Assembly: GCF_003233845.1 (NCBI RefSeq)
Contig: NZ_QKRB01000051.1
Coordinates: forward strand, 62,001 to 126,000
DNA length: 64,000 bases
Direction of reading: 5' to 3'
DNA from: Paenibacillus sambharensis
Lineage (GTDB): Bacteria; Bacillota; Bacilli; Paenibacillales; Paenibacillaceae
Shown here: positions 45,084 through 54,040 of the stretch, piece by piece
Numbering within the stretch: position 1 is the first letter of the stretch
How the letters are laid out: every line of letters begins with the position of its first letter
Program-made: the position numbers and the translations under genes
The notes under the pieces: generated by a model
Seen by the model: only the letters and a program-made list of their open reading frames with translations
The model's database searches: none
What the model was told of the DNA's origin: nothing

Positions 45084-46145
45084 CTAGCTGCGCATTCGGT
45101 TATCTGCTGTAGAATCCCTGTAGATCACTTCGCCTGCCAATAAAATCTTCTCAAGCGGCTCTCCCGGATGCCGCACACGCTCCAGCAGACGGATCACCGC
45201 CCTCTCCCCAAGCGCTTCCTTCGGCACATGAACGGTAGACAAGGCCGGGCTGATGCGGTAGGCATCCTCAATATTATCGAAGCCTGTAACGGACACTTCG
45301 CCCGGCACCGATACGCCAAGCTCGGACAGGACCCGGATCATGTCGCGTGCGATGGAATCATTCGCGCAGACAATAGCTGTCGGCAGAGTATGGGCTCTCT
45401 TCTTCCGCGCTGCCCACTGCCGGATCACCTCTTCGCCTTCTCCCTCCTCACCCAGCCGGGTCAGGTTGTCATCCCTCAGCGGTATGCCCTGCTCCTCCAG
45501 CGCACTCCGGAAACCGGCGAACCGGTCGAGGAAGCTCCTGGAGTAACGGACATCGCCTACAAACCGGATCTCCTGATGACCGGTTGCCAGCAGATGCTTA
45601 GTCAGACGGTACATGCAATCATAGTTATTGACGAACACCGTATCGGTTGGAATCAGCGGGTCCTCATGATCGACGAGCACCATGGTGACGCCAACTCTGT
45701 GCGCCTCGAGCAGCAGAGACGAACTAATCTGCCCGACTCCGACCATCCCCAGTATGCCGTTTGGGTTCAGAATGTGCAGGAAGTTATCAACATTCTGCTC
45801 GGACACAATTACCATCCCAAGCCCTTCCGCCTCTGTCTTCGCTGAGATTCCATCCAGGATTCGGCCCCAATACACGGAGTCCTTCGTCTGAAAACGAATA
45901 TTTGGCATCAAGACGAGTACAGACTGCCTGCTGCCCGCCGTGCTTATCGGGAGCGGCTGCCCCAGGTTAATATTCTTGACATATGCATTCTTCTGTGCAA
46001 AATAACCGAGCTGTGATGCAGTCTGTATAACCCGTTCCTTCGTAGCGGCACTGACGCCGCCTTTTCCAGAGAGCGCCTTGGAGACGACGAATTTGGAAAC
46101 ACCCAGGTAATCGGCTATTTGCTGCATGGTGACTTTTTTTGACAT
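45084..46145 (-). CDS. LacI family transcriptional repressor
   Basis: 353 residues. The DNA-binding start VTMQQIADYLGVSKFVVSKALSGKGGVS includes the HTH and the beginning of the hinge helix. The sugar-binding part runs from SVLVLMPNIRF, with VDHEDPLIPTDTVFVNNYDCMYRLTKHLL and AIVCANDSIARDMIRVL, to SVTGFDNIEDAYRISPALSTVHVPKEALGERAV. It probably represses the manno-oligosaccharide genes through the 14-bp palindromes found before them. A weaker related sequence (TGAAAGCGGTTGGA on the minus strand, 46154-46167) lies right before its own start, so self-control is possible. GGAGTGGG precedes the ATG. Confidence 0.95.
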   Translation of the reverse strand: MSKKVTMQQIADYLGVSKFVVSKALSGKGGVSAATKERVIQTASQLGYFAQKNAYVKNINLGQPLPISTAGSRQSVLVLMPNIRFQTKDSVYWGRILDGISAKTEAEGLGMVIVSEQNVDNFLHILNPNGILGMVGVGQISSSLLLEAHRVGVTMVLVDHEDPLIPTDTVFVNNYDCMYRLTKHLLATGHQEIRFVGDVRYSRSFLDRFAGFRSALEEQGIPLRDDNLTRLGEEGEGEEVIRQWAARKKRAHTLPTAIVCANDSIARDMIRVLSELGVSVPGEVSVTGFDNIEDAYRISPALSTVHVPKEALGERAVIRLLERVRHPGEPLEKILLAGEVIYRDSTADNRMRS

Positions 46146-46214
46146 AATCCCACTCCAACCGCTTTCACATTCCTCTTAGTATACCATCTGAAGCAAGCGC
46201 CGTCATGCATCATG

Positions 46215-47546
46215 CTAGTCCGCCGGAATTGTCCTTCGCGCTTCCATCCAGCGTACATTGAACTGGGCAAAGGCTTCACTTAAATCCTCCGCTGCAATCA
46301 ACTCCTGAATATAATCTCCCGACCAAAAGGAAATTCCCGCCTGCTCCGCAACCTCGAGGAACAAGTCACTTGGGGGCTCACTCTCGACAAAGATTGGCGA
46401 GAACGATAGAAACTCCTGAAACTGCGGCAGTTCAGGACTCGCGTTCCGTAAAACAGGAAGGAAGCCCCCGTCATCCACATAGCCAGACGACTTCACGAAG
46501 TATTCCACCCATGCCTTTGCGAGCGGCTTACTGCCGCTGAATTTACTCACCCCTATGAACCAGTCGGCAACAAGAGGCGCATATCGTTCATCGGGATTAT
46601 TGTCATACGGAAATGGAAAAAATCCGATATCCTCTGGTGCAGCACCAGCGTCAATCACTTGGCTGATGACCCAGTTGCCCATGAGATACATGCCCGCCCT
46701 GCCTTCCGCCAGGTCTGTCTTCGACTTCTCCCAATTGTTCGCGATTAAATCCTCCTCAACGAACCCTCGGTCGATCAGGGTGCGAACGATCGAGATCGAC
46801 TCTCCCCATGGATTATTCATCTGCCATGGAGCATCCTGCAGGGCCATCGCATTCAGATAGTCTGCATCACCCGTCCGGAAGCTCACCAGATCCTCTCCCC
46901 ACAGCTTCATCGGCCACTGGGCCCCATAATTAATATAGATGGGGGTAATCCCGCTGCGCTTGAGCTTCTCGCATGCCTGATAGAACGCATCAAGCGTCCG
47001 GGGAATTTCTGTAATCCCGGCCTGTTCGAACGCCCGCTTGTTATACACGATCCCGTCTGTCGTCGCACCTGTTGCGATGCCGTAACGGCTGCCGTTGTAA
47101 GACTTATAATCAGCAAAGCGCATCTCCTTAAACATGTCCTCCGGCAGCGGCTCGAAATACGCCGGAAGATCCTGAGCCATCAAGTTTGTGGGCAGCAGCA
47201 GCACATCCCCCATGCTCCGGGTCGACAGACGGACCATAATATCCGTGGCGTAGTTCGTTAAGCCTTCAAATTCTACCTGCACACCCGGATGCTCCTGCTC
47301 GAAGCGCTCGGCATACTGCTGCAGAACCCCATTCTCGATTAAATCAATCCGGTTGGTCAGCACGGTTAACGTCTCCGAACCGGCGGCTTCCGGGTTCAGC
47401 TTAACCACCTCTTCACGAAGATGCTCCCTGTCTGCGCCGCCTGTTACGCATCCGCTCAAACCTGCAGTCATACACAATACAAGCATCAGCTGAATCAGTG
47501 CAGCGACACGATATCTCTTCATCGGTCTCTTCATGGGTCTCCTCAT
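46215..47546 (-). CDS. Second sugar-binding lipoprotein, coupled to the sensor kinase
   Basis: 443 residues with lipoprotein signal MLVLCMTAGLSGC (Cys33) and a family 1 solute-binding domain: LTVLTNRIDLIENG, YAERFEQEHPGVQVEFEG, GIVYNKRAFEQAGITEIPRTLDAF, GMYLMGNWVISQVIDAG and EDIGFFPFPYDN. These align closely with the importer's lipoprotein at 37327-38634. Yet no permease genes adjoin it; instead its ATG overlaps the stop of the YesM-type kinase gene by four bases (ATGA). The pairing suggests a sensing role, presenting bound sugar to the kinase. GGGAGGGGGG stands before the start. Confidence 0.9.
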   Translation of the reverse strand: MRRPMKRPMKRYRVAALIQLMLVLCMTAGLSGCVTGGADREHLREEVVKLNPEAAGSETLTVLTNRIDLIENGVLQQYAERFEQEHPGVQVEFEGLTNYATDIMVRLSTRSMGDVLLLPTNLMAQDLPAYFEPLPEDMFKEMRFADYKSYNGSRYGIATGATTDGIVYNKRAFEQAGITEIPRTLDAFYQACEKLKRSGITPIYINYGAQWPMKLWGEDLVSFRTGDADYLNAMALQDAPWQMNNPWGESISIVRTLIDRGFVEEDLIANNWEKSKTDLAEGRAGMYLMGNWVISQVIDAGAAPEDIGFFPFPYDNNPDERYAPLVADWFIGVSKFSGSKPLAKAWVEYFVKSSGYVDDGGFLPVLRNASPELPQFQEFLSFSPIFVESEPPSDLFLEVAEQAGISFWSGDYIQELIAAEDLSEAFAQFNVRWMEARRTIPAD

Positions 47547-49453
47547 TGGCCCCCCCTCCCTGCCGGATGATGTAATGACTGTAGTTGTGATGATGAGGCT
47601 GTCTCAGGAGGGAACAGCATCCGTACGACTGTCCCGCCCCCTTCGCGGGCAGAGGCCTGCAGTCCGTAATCGCTCCCGTAATGGAGCATCATCCGCTCAT
47701 TAATATTTTTGAGCCCGATTCCGCCATGCTCCTGATCAGACTGCTGTACCTGGCGGAACGAAAAGTTGAGCCTCGCAAGCTTGTCCGCATGCATACCAAG
47801 CCCGTCATCGTGAATTTGGACGGTTAGATACCGCCGCTCATCCAGCCAAGCTTTCACGCCGATGACCATCTGCCGCTTCCGGTCGTCCAAACCGTGATAG
47901 ACGGCATTTTCCACAATGGGCTGCAGCAGCAGCCGGATCATCGGATAATCAGCGAGTTCAGATGGCAGCGATATGTCCAGGCGGAACCGTCCTGGGTAGC
48001 GGTAATTCAGCAGGCTGATATAATCTCTGACATGCTGAATCTCCCGTTCCAGCGTCGTGTGCTGATGCAGGCTGCCCACACTGTAACGCAGCAGCTTGCC
48101 GAATACCGCCAGCATATCAGCTGCCTTATCATCGTCGTTCAGCTCGGCCACCATTCGGATGGCTTCCAGTGTGTTGTACATAAAATGCGGATTGATCTGG
48201 GTCTGCAGCGCATGCAGCTCTGCTTCCTTCTTCTTGGCTTCCATCTGATAAATATCCTGAATCAGCTCATCAATCCTGACGATCATCCGGTTAAACTGGC
48301 TGCCGAGCTGACCGATCTCATCGCGATTCCTGACCGGAAACTTCACATTGAAGTCCCCCTGCTGCACAGTCCGCATCAGCCGCATCATTTTACGCAGTGG
48401 CTTCGTCAATGTAAAGGAAAAGATAATGGAGAGGATAAGTGCTGCCCCGATGGTCAGGAAGGTCGCAATCCATGTCACATTACGGGTCACAATTGAATCC
48501 CGCATCAGCTCGTGAACCGGAATGGAGATGATTACTTTCCAGTTTGTATTGGGAGAAGTCGTGAAGATATGCAGCTGGCGCTCACCGTTCACCTTATGGT
48601 AAAAGCTCCCCCTTGCCGCCCCTTCAGAAGCACGGACGATTGGATCCTCGGCAATAGACAGGGCAAGCCGCTCCCTGCCGCTGTCATAAATTACATTCCC
48701 ATTCCCATCAATGATTACCGAGCTGCCCATTGTCAGCTTGTCCAGGCGCGTAATCTGGTCCTCAATCACATCAATATTGGCATCTACCGCGATTAAACCG
48801 ATCGGCCGCAGCGTTTGATCCATAATTTTACGAACGACCGTGAACGCATAGCGGGTGCTCTTCAGGCTGCTGGTGTACTTCTGGGTCCCGAACAGCACCG
48901 CCTCCCCGCCCGACTGCTCCGCCCGTTCCATCCAATACATGTAGCTCTCCTCAATATTAAGCCGGATGCCGCCGGCCTCCGCCGAGAAGTAGCCTGAGCC
49001 GTATTTGTCAAAAATATAAACCGAGTTAGCGCCGCGCTTGATATTATTAATAAATTTGATATCCGACTGAATCCCCCGCTGGATCGACAGCAGCTGGTTA
49101 AAGTCTGCAGGGACCGTCTGGTCCGTATGCTGCTCCAGCCTCTTCTGCTGCTCATAATACCGGTTGGAGCGGATCAGATTGTGCTTAATGTCATCCTGAT
49201 AAGCTGGTATGGATGAAATCCTCGTCATATCTTCGATATAATCATCCACCCGCTGCATCATATTCTCGAGCAGATTGGTTGAATAAGCGATTGTCGTCTC
49301 CTCTATGGAACGGGAGTAATTACTGTATGATATATAGCCGATAAAGCCAAGGGGAATCGTAATGACGACGACGAAAATAAACAGCAGCTTCCGCTCCATC
49401 CGCATATCAAGAATTCCGTGCCATACCCGCTTCAGCCAACTAGAATTATTCAT
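47543..49453 (-). CDS. YesM-type membrane sensor histidine kinase
   Basis: About 636 residues from ATG 49453. Two membrane helices (about 24-44 and 327-348) enclose a large extracellular dCache-like sensor region. HAMP domain next, then the His_kinase family box HALQTQINPHFMYNTLEAIRMVAEL with the phospho-acceptor His, and an ATPase domain with LLLQPIVENAVYHGL, DDGLGMHADKL and GGIGLKNINERMMLHYG. Partners of YesM kinases are AraC-type regulators such as the one at 34622-35368. The gene overlaps the second lipoprotein gene. Before it stands a LacI/cre-like site. Confidence 0.95.
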   Translation of the reverse strand: MNNSSWLKRVWHGILDMRMERKLLFIFVVVITIPLGFIGYISYSNYSRSIEETTIAYSTNLLENMMQRVDDYIEDMTRISSIPAYQDDIKHNLIRSNRYYEQQKRLEQHTDQTVPADFNQLLSIQRGIQSDIKFINNIKRGANSVYIFDKYGSGYFSAEAGGIRLNIEESYMYWMERAEQSGGEAVLFGTQKYTSSLKSTRYAFTVVRKIMDQTLRPIGLIAVDANIDVIEDQITRLDKLTMGSSVIIDGNGNVIYDSGRERLALSIAEDPIVRASEGAARGSFYHKVNGERQLHIFTTSPNTNWKVIISIPVHELMRDSIVTRNVTWIATFLTIGAALILSIIFSFTLTKPLRKMMRLMRTVQQGDFNVKFPVRNRDEIGQLGSQFNRMIVRIDELIQDIYQMEAKKKEAELHALQTQINPHFMYNTLEAIRMVAELNDDDKAADMLAVFGKLLRYSVGSLHQHTTLEREIQHVRDYISLLNYRYPGRFRLDISLPSELADYPMIRLLLQPIVENAVYHGLDDRKRQMVIGVKAWLDERRYLTVQIHDDGLGMHADKLARLNFSFRQVQQSDQEHGGIGLKNINERMMLHYGSDYGLQASAREGGGTVVRMLFPPETASSSQLQSLHHPAGRGGQ

Positions 49454-49485
49454 TGCTGCACACTCATCTCTTCTGCCTACAAACT

Positions 49486-49499
49486 TGTAAGCGCTATCA
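49486..49499. promoter_or_regulatory. LacI/cre-like operator upstream of the sensor kinase operon
   Basis: TGTAAGCGCTATCA (minus strand TGATAGCGCTTACA) is one base off the cre consensus and like the two sites in the importer/hydrolase divergent region, about 33 bases before the kinase start. Confidence 0.65.
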
Positions 49500-49539
49500 T
49501 TAAAACCTAACATCTATTATAACAAATTAATGCAATGTT

Positions 49540-49570
49540 AGCGCCCCTTTCCTGACAGGAAAAGGACGCT
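49540..49570 (-). terminator. Terminator of the acetyltransferase gene
   Basis: A 13-bp imperfect stem AGCGTCCTTTTCC/GGAAAGGGGCGCT (minus strand), about 20 bases past the stop; no long T run. Confidence 0.65.
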
Positions 49571-49588
49571 GCAAACATACAGAAGGGA

Positions 49589-49987
49589 TCAGCGAAGACG
49601 GCGGACACCAAATGCATTATCCAGCTTGTCCAGGCCAACCTTCGGATAGTACTCCATGGCCTCCGGTGCCGATAGCAGAATAAGTGAGACTTCCTCCCCA
49701 ATATGCTGCCTGACGAGACCCAGCAGTTCCTTTCCTACGCCGCCTTTCTGGTAGTCCGCATCTACCGCCAGATCCGAGAGATAGCAGCAGTAGCTGAAAT
49801 CCGTCAGCGCCCGGGCAATGCCAACAAGCTTGTCACCATCCCATGCTGTGATGGTAAGATTTGCTTCAGCAAGCATCTGCGCGATTCGCTCAGGCTGATC
49901 GACTGGACGCTTGATCCCGCTGCTCCTGAATACGCGAATGACATCCTCGGTTTGTACCGCCGCGTTAAGCTTGTATACGATTCCCAT
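49589..49987 (-). CDS. GNAT family N-acetyltransferase
   Basis: 132 residues from ATG 49987, chosen for CGGAGGC ahead of it. ANLTITAWDGDKLVGIARALTDFSYCCYLSDLAVDADYQKGGVGKELLGLV, seen in parts, gives the GNAT central strands and the acetyl-CoA loop Q-K-G-G-V-G. EAMEYYPKVGLDKLDNAF is the C-terminal motif. The substrate is unknown. It is isolated between the kinase operon and the nrd region. Confidence 0.86.
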   Translation of the reverse strand: MGIVYKLNAAVQTEDVIRVFRSSGIKRPVDQPERIAQMLAEANLTITAWDGDKLVGIARALTDFSYCCYLSDLAVDADYQKGGVGKELLGLVRQHIGEEVSLILLSAPEAMEYYPKVGLDKLDNAFGVRRLR

Positions 49988-50072
49988 ACTTCTGCCTCCG
50001 TTAGCTGCCATATGGCTGTTTATTTTGCTTGATTATAGCAGGTTAACAGAGCATTTGGTAGGATAATCCTCC

Positions 50073-50198
50073 TTATTTCTTTACAGATCCAGCATGGAAA
50101 ATCGGTACGTATACCGCCTGCATATCCCGCTGACAGTGCGGACATGTATACGCATGGAGCTGCCGACCGTGCTCCTTGCACATCCACTTTCGATACAT
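50073..50198 (-). CDS. Mini zinc-finger-like protein (41 residues)
   Basis: From ATG 50198 with GGGGAGGG seven bases ahead. The peptide has MCKEHGRQLHAYTCPHCQRDMQAVY: Cys/His pairs (C..H, CPHC) that could bind one zinc ion. Longer in-frame starts have no site. No function known; small proteins of this shape occur in Bacillales. Confidence 0.55.
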   Translation of the reverse strand: MYRKWMCKEHGRQLHAYTCPHCQRDMQAVYVPIFHAGSVKK

Positions 50199-50263
50199 GG
50201 TCTTCCCTCCCCTGAAACTAGTACTATGATCCTCTTTGCTAGTATGGCCAGCTTGCACAAAAA

Positions 50264-50331
50264 AACACCTCATCTGCGTATATCGGCTCCGACACCGGAG
50301 TATTTAACCGATTTACGTAATATGAGGTGTT
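50264..50331 (-). terminator. Complex terminator of the nrd operon
   Basis: The base stem AACACCTCAT/ATGAGGTGTT encloses nested partial stems (GCGTA/TACGT-like, ATCGG/CCGAT, CTCCG/CGGAG). On the minus strand seven T follow. It lies 25 bases after the nrdF stop. Confidence 0.85.
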
Positions 50332-50355
50332 TAGGCATATCGTTATAGGGTGTGA

Positions 50356-51348
50356 TTATAGATCGAACTTAAAATCATCATCTGTCAGATACTGCACGTT
50401 GGTCGTACGCACATAGCCATTACCCTTCTTCGAGAAGAAGTCATGCTGCTTCGTCCGTGTGCTGATACCGTTGAACACGATCGGATTGACCTCCTGCTCC
50501 GGGAAGAGCGGATCAAGTCCCAGGTTCATCAAGGCTTTGTTCGCATTATAGCGGACAAAATCCTTCACTTCCTCAGCCAGGCCCAGCGCCGTATACAGCT
50601 CATCCGTGTACAGTTCTTCGTTGCGGTGCAGATATTGGAACAGGCCGTGGAAGGCTTCCAGCGCATCCTTGCGGTCCTCAGCATCCAGCTCGGCATACAG
50701 CTCCTGTGCGAGCACGCCGACGTACAGACCGTGAATGCTCTCATCACGAAGAATCAGGTCAATGATCTCGCCGCTGCTGGTCATCTTGCCTTGTCCAGCC
50801 AGGTACAGCGGGTAGAAGAAGCCGCTGTAGAACAGATAGCTTTCGAGCAGCACGGAAGCGGCCATTGCCAGCCACAGATCCTTAGGTGTCTCAATGTTCT
50901 TGTAATACTGAGAGATCGTATCCGCCTTCGTCTGCAGCAGCGGATGGTTCTCCACCCAGCGGAATACGCCGTCAATCTCTTCGGTCGACGCAAGCGTCGT
51001 GAAGATGCTGCTGTAGGACTTCGCATGAATTTGCTCCATCATGCCCATGAAGCCAAGCACTGCTTTACGCTGCAGGCCATCCACGTGTTCGAGAATCTTC
51101 GGCATGCCTACGCCGCCCTGAACCGTATCCAGCAGGGTCAGGCCGCCAAGCACCTTCATATATAGCTCGCGCTCGGCATCGTTTAATGTCATCCATGACA
51201 TCTTGTCATCCGAGAGCGGAATTTCCTCATCCGTCCAAAACTGCATAATGTTCTGATTCCAGAACATTGCCGTAAAATCATCATCCGGGCGGTTCCAGTT
51301 AACCGCCTTGATCGCGCCTCTGGCGCCTGCTGCTTCCTTGCTGCTCAT
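50356..51348 (-). CDS. nrdF: Class Ib ribonucleotide reductase, radical subunit
   Basis: 330 residues. AVNWNRPDDDFTAMFWNQNIMQFWTDEEIPLSDD starts the fold; the metal ligands lie in LTLLDT, MEQIHAKSYSSIF (E, H) and ILRDESIHGLYVG (E, H). It houses the dimanganese or diiron tyrosyl radical site, activated by NrdI in class Ib. AAGGGGAG precedes the ATG at 51348. It follows nrdE by 35 bases. Confidence 0.98.
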   Translation of the reverse strand: MSSKEAAGARGAIKAVNWNRPDDDFTAMFWNQNIMQFWTDEEIPLSDDKMSWMTLNDAERELYMKVLGGLTLLDTVQGGVGMPKILEHVDGLQRKAVLGFMGMMEQIHAKSYSSIFTTLASTEEIDGVFRWVENHPLLQTKADTISQYYKNIETPKDLWLAMAASVLLESYLFYSGFFYPLYLAGQGKMTSSGEIIDLILRDESIHGLYVGVLAQELYAELDAEDRKDALEAFHGLFQYLHRNEELYTDELYTALGLAEEVKDFVRYNANKALMNLGLDPLFPEQEVNPIVFNGISTRTKQHDFFSKKGNGYVRTTNVQYLTDDDFKFDL

Positions 51349-51383
51349 TTTGCTGCGCTCCCCTTCCCTGTTCCGTTCCTTAC

Positions 51384-53468
51384 TTACACGGAGCAGCTGA
51401 TGCACTCTTCTACGGACAGCCGGTTCGTCCGGGTGTAGTAGAGAGATTTCAGCCCTTTCTTGGCCGCGTAAATATAGTAGCGGGCAAGCTGTCTGGTCGT
51501 CACGTCACTGTTTACATGCAGGACAGTGGAAATGCCTTGGTCAACATGACTCTGAATTTCGGCAATCAGATCAATCACCTTGAACTGGTCCATATGATAA
51601 GCCGACTTGTAGAAGAACATGTTATCGCGGTTCAAATACGGCATCGGATAATACGTTGTCGAGTTCGCGTAAGTCCGTGTCTCAATCTGTTCCACAATCG
51701 GCATAACGCTCGATGTGGCATTTTGCACATACGAGATGCTCTGCGTCGGCGCAATCGCCAGACGGTAAGCGTGATAAAGGCCATACCGCGCCACCTGGTT
51801 CTTCAGCTCCGTCCAGTCAGCAGGCGTTGGCACCGGTATACCGTCAAACAGAGCCTTCACACGCTCGGAGGAAGGACGGTAATCCGTCTGCTCGTAACGC
51901 TCGAAGTATTCGCCTGTCGCATAATCCGAACGCTCGAAGCCTTCGAAGACGATGCCGCGCTCACGGGCAATCTCCATGCTCCGTTCGATGGAATGGAAAT
52001 TCACCATCATGAAGAAGGTACGGGCAAATGCCTTGGCATCATCGCTGTCATACGCAATGCCGTTCTTCGCCAAGAAGCCGTGCAGGTTCATGGCGCCAAG
52101 ACCCACTGAGTGCAGCTCGCTGTTCGCTTTGGCAACACCCGGCGCATTTGCAACGCGCGTCATGTCGCTTACAGCAGTCAGGGCGGTCATGCCTTCATGT
52201 ACCGACTCGCGGATCTTCTTATGCTCCATGACATTGACAATGTTCAGCGATGCCAGGTTGCAGCTGATATCCTTCCGGATGATATCCTCATGGCCGTAGT
52301 CGCCGATCTCGGATGTCTCCTGCAGCTGGAAAATCTCCGTGCACAGGTTCGACATCTTGATCGCACCGATCGCTTTAAGCGCATGGCCGCGATTTGCATT
52401 GCTCTTGTTCATGATATACGGATAGCCGGATTCAAGCTGAATCGTAGCAATTTTGACCAGCATGTCACGTGCGCTCATAATGACTTTCTTCTTAACCCGG
52501 TCATCAGCCAGCAGCGTGTCATACATCTCATCGAGGTTCATATCGTCCATATGGATGCCATATGCTTTATGTACCGAGTGAGGCCCGAAGACATGAAGCG
52601 GTTGATTGCGTTCAGCCAGCTCATAGAATTTATCCGGAACGATCAGGCCGATCGACAGCGTCTTGAGGCGTGTCTTCTCGTCGGCGTTGATCTTCTTGCT
52701 GTCCAGAAACTCCATGACATCCCAGCCGAAAATATTGTAATAGCCTGCGCCTGAGCCCTTGCGCTGTCCCATCTGGTCCGCGTAGGAGAAGGCATCCTCC
52801 ATCAGCTTCAGAACCGGCATGATGCCTTTCGCAGCGCCTTCTACGCCCTTAATCGGCTCTCCGCGTCCGCGCAGCTTCGACAGGTTAACGGCTACGCCTC
52901 CGCCAATCTTGGACAGCTGCATGCAGGTGCCGAGAACATAGTTAATGGAATTGAGTGAGTCATCCATCTCCAGCAGGAAGCAGGATACCATCTCGCCGCG
53001 TCTGCTCTTGCCCGCATTAAGGAAGGTTGGTGTCGCCGGCTGTACGCGCTGCTCCATCATCGAAGCGGCAAGCGCTCTGGCATGGTCCATGTCCCCTCTC
53101 GCCAGATGTAGCGCCACAATCGCCACACGGTCTTCGTAGTGCTCCAAGTAAAGCGAGCGGTCATTGCTCTTCACCGCATAGTCGGTATAGAACTTCGAAG
53201 CCGCCATATAAGAAGGGAATTCAAACCGGTAGCTGTGCGTTATATCATAAATTTCCTCCACATCCGCTTCGGAATAGCGGAGGTAAACATTCTCGTAATA
53301 GTCATTGTCAATCATATATCTGACTTTCTCTGACGTCGAAGCAAACTGGATGCTCTTGCGCTCCACATCCTCCATGAACGCCTGTACTGCTTCTCTGTCC
53401 TTCTCCAACTGGAAGAACCCGTCTTCCCCGCGCTTCATGAGCAGGTTGTTTAATTCAATATGCCGCAA
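51384..53468 (-). CDS. nrdE: Class Ib ribonucleotide reductase, catalytic subunit
   Basis: 694 residues. TPTFLNAGKSRRGEMVSCFLLEMDDSLNSI contains the first redox Cys; NLCTEIFQLQETSEIGDYG carries the active-site Asn-Cys-Glu; ALTAVSDMTR, MNLHGFLAKNGI and the radical-transfer tyrosines in TYYPMPYLNR and SLYYTRTN follow. The C-terminus EECISCSV keeps the Cys-x-x-Cys tail. No N-terminal ATP cone is present, as in class Ib. The start is TTG at 53468 with GGAGGTGA six bases ahead, inside the end of nrdI (14-base overlap). Confidence 0.98.
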   Translation of the reverse strand: MRHIELNNLLMKRGEDGFFQLEKDREAVQAFMEDVERKSIQFASTSEKVRYMIDNDYYENVYLRYSEADVEEIYDITHSYRFEFPSYMAASKFYTDYAVKSNDRSLYLEHYEDRVAIVALHLARGDMDHARALAASMMEQRVQPATPTFLNAGKSRRGEMVSCFLLEMDDSLNSINYVLGTCMQLSKIGGGVAVNLSKLRGRGEPIKGVEGAAKGIMPVLKLMEDAFSYADQMGQRKGSGAGYYNIFGWDVMEFLDSKKINADEKTRLKTLSIGLIVPDKFYELAERNQPLHVFGPHSVHKAYGIHMDDMNLDEMYDTLLADDRVKKKVIMSARDMLVKIATIQLESGYPYIMNKSNANRGHALKAIGAIKMSNLCTEIFQLQETSEIGDYGHEDIIRKDISCNLASLNIVNVMEHKKIRESVHEGMTALTAVSDMTRVANAPGVAKANSELHSVGLGAMNLHGFLAKNGIAYDSDDAKAFARTFFMMVNFHSIERSMEIARERGIVFEGFERSDYATGEYFERYEQTDYRPSSERVKALFDGIPVPTPADWTELKNQVARYGLYHAYRLAIAPTQSISYVQNATSSVMPIVEQIETRTYANSTTYYPMPYLNRDNMFFYKSAYHMDQFKVIDLIAEIQSHVDQGISTVLHVNSDVTTRQLARYYIYAAKKGLKSLYYTRTNRLSVEECISCSV

Positions 53469-53814
53469 CTGCGCTCACCTCCTGAACGAATCGATGTACA
53501 TCTTGTGTTGTGCCCGCAAGCTCGAATTTACTGATCACCGGGACATTATACAGCTCGGAGATCCGGTCTGCGCTCTTAGCGAAGCCTTGACCCCAATTGC
53601 GGTTGCCGCTGGCCGAAACACCCATCAGCCTGCGGTGATTGTGCTGAAGGAATGACAGAACCCGCTCCGGAACCTGCCCAAAGCCAGTCGTATAAGTAAC
53701 GAGCACGAAGGGCTCGTCCACATGCATCGCTTCGTCAATTTGAATCGACGGCATATTCAGTTTTTCGACAAATCTTCTTACATTACCTGTCTTCGAATCA
53801 TACGCGATAAGCAT
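53455..53814 (-). CDS. nrdI: Flavodoxin-like NrdI
   Basis: 119 residues. LIAYDSKTGNVRRFVEKL is the FMN-phosphate loop, then VLVTYTTGFGQVPERVLSFL and GVSASGNRNWGQGFAKSADRI, the NrdI signature. It supplies oxidant for the NrdF manganese site. AAGGAGAT stands about eleven bases before the ATG at 53814. First gene of nrdI-nrdE-nrdF. The 5' leader from here to about 54060 is some 240 bases long and contains a GGTGCTTTCT/AGAAAGCCCC hairpin near 53985-54035. Confidence 0.95.
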   Translation of the reverse strand: MLIAYDSKTGNVRRFVEKLNMPSIQIDEAMHVDEPFVLVTYTTGFGQVPERVLSFLQHNHRRLMGVSASGNRNWGQGFAKSADRISELYNVPVISKFELAGTTQDVHRFVQEVSAVAAY

Positions 53815-54040
53815 CTGTCGTCTCGATCTCCTTCCGTATCCCCTCACGCAAGGCAGCACAAAATCACCCGGCAGCAAGCTGGACCGGCGGTGTACCACTC
53901 TGTCATGCAGGACAAGCACTTGGGCTAGTTCCCTCAGGACAGCTCTGGACTCTACCAATCATACGCTGGGTCTCTATATCCTGTCTATGAAGAGGCAAGG
54001 GGCTTTCTTGGTTTTCATTAACCGAGAAAGCACCGTATTA

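Noticed and set aside
53880-53930. TGGTACACCGCC in the nrdI leader as a second T-box
   Set aside because: The T-box core is GGTGGTACCGCG-like and needs a specifier stem and terminator; neither fits, and nrd genes are not tRNA-related.
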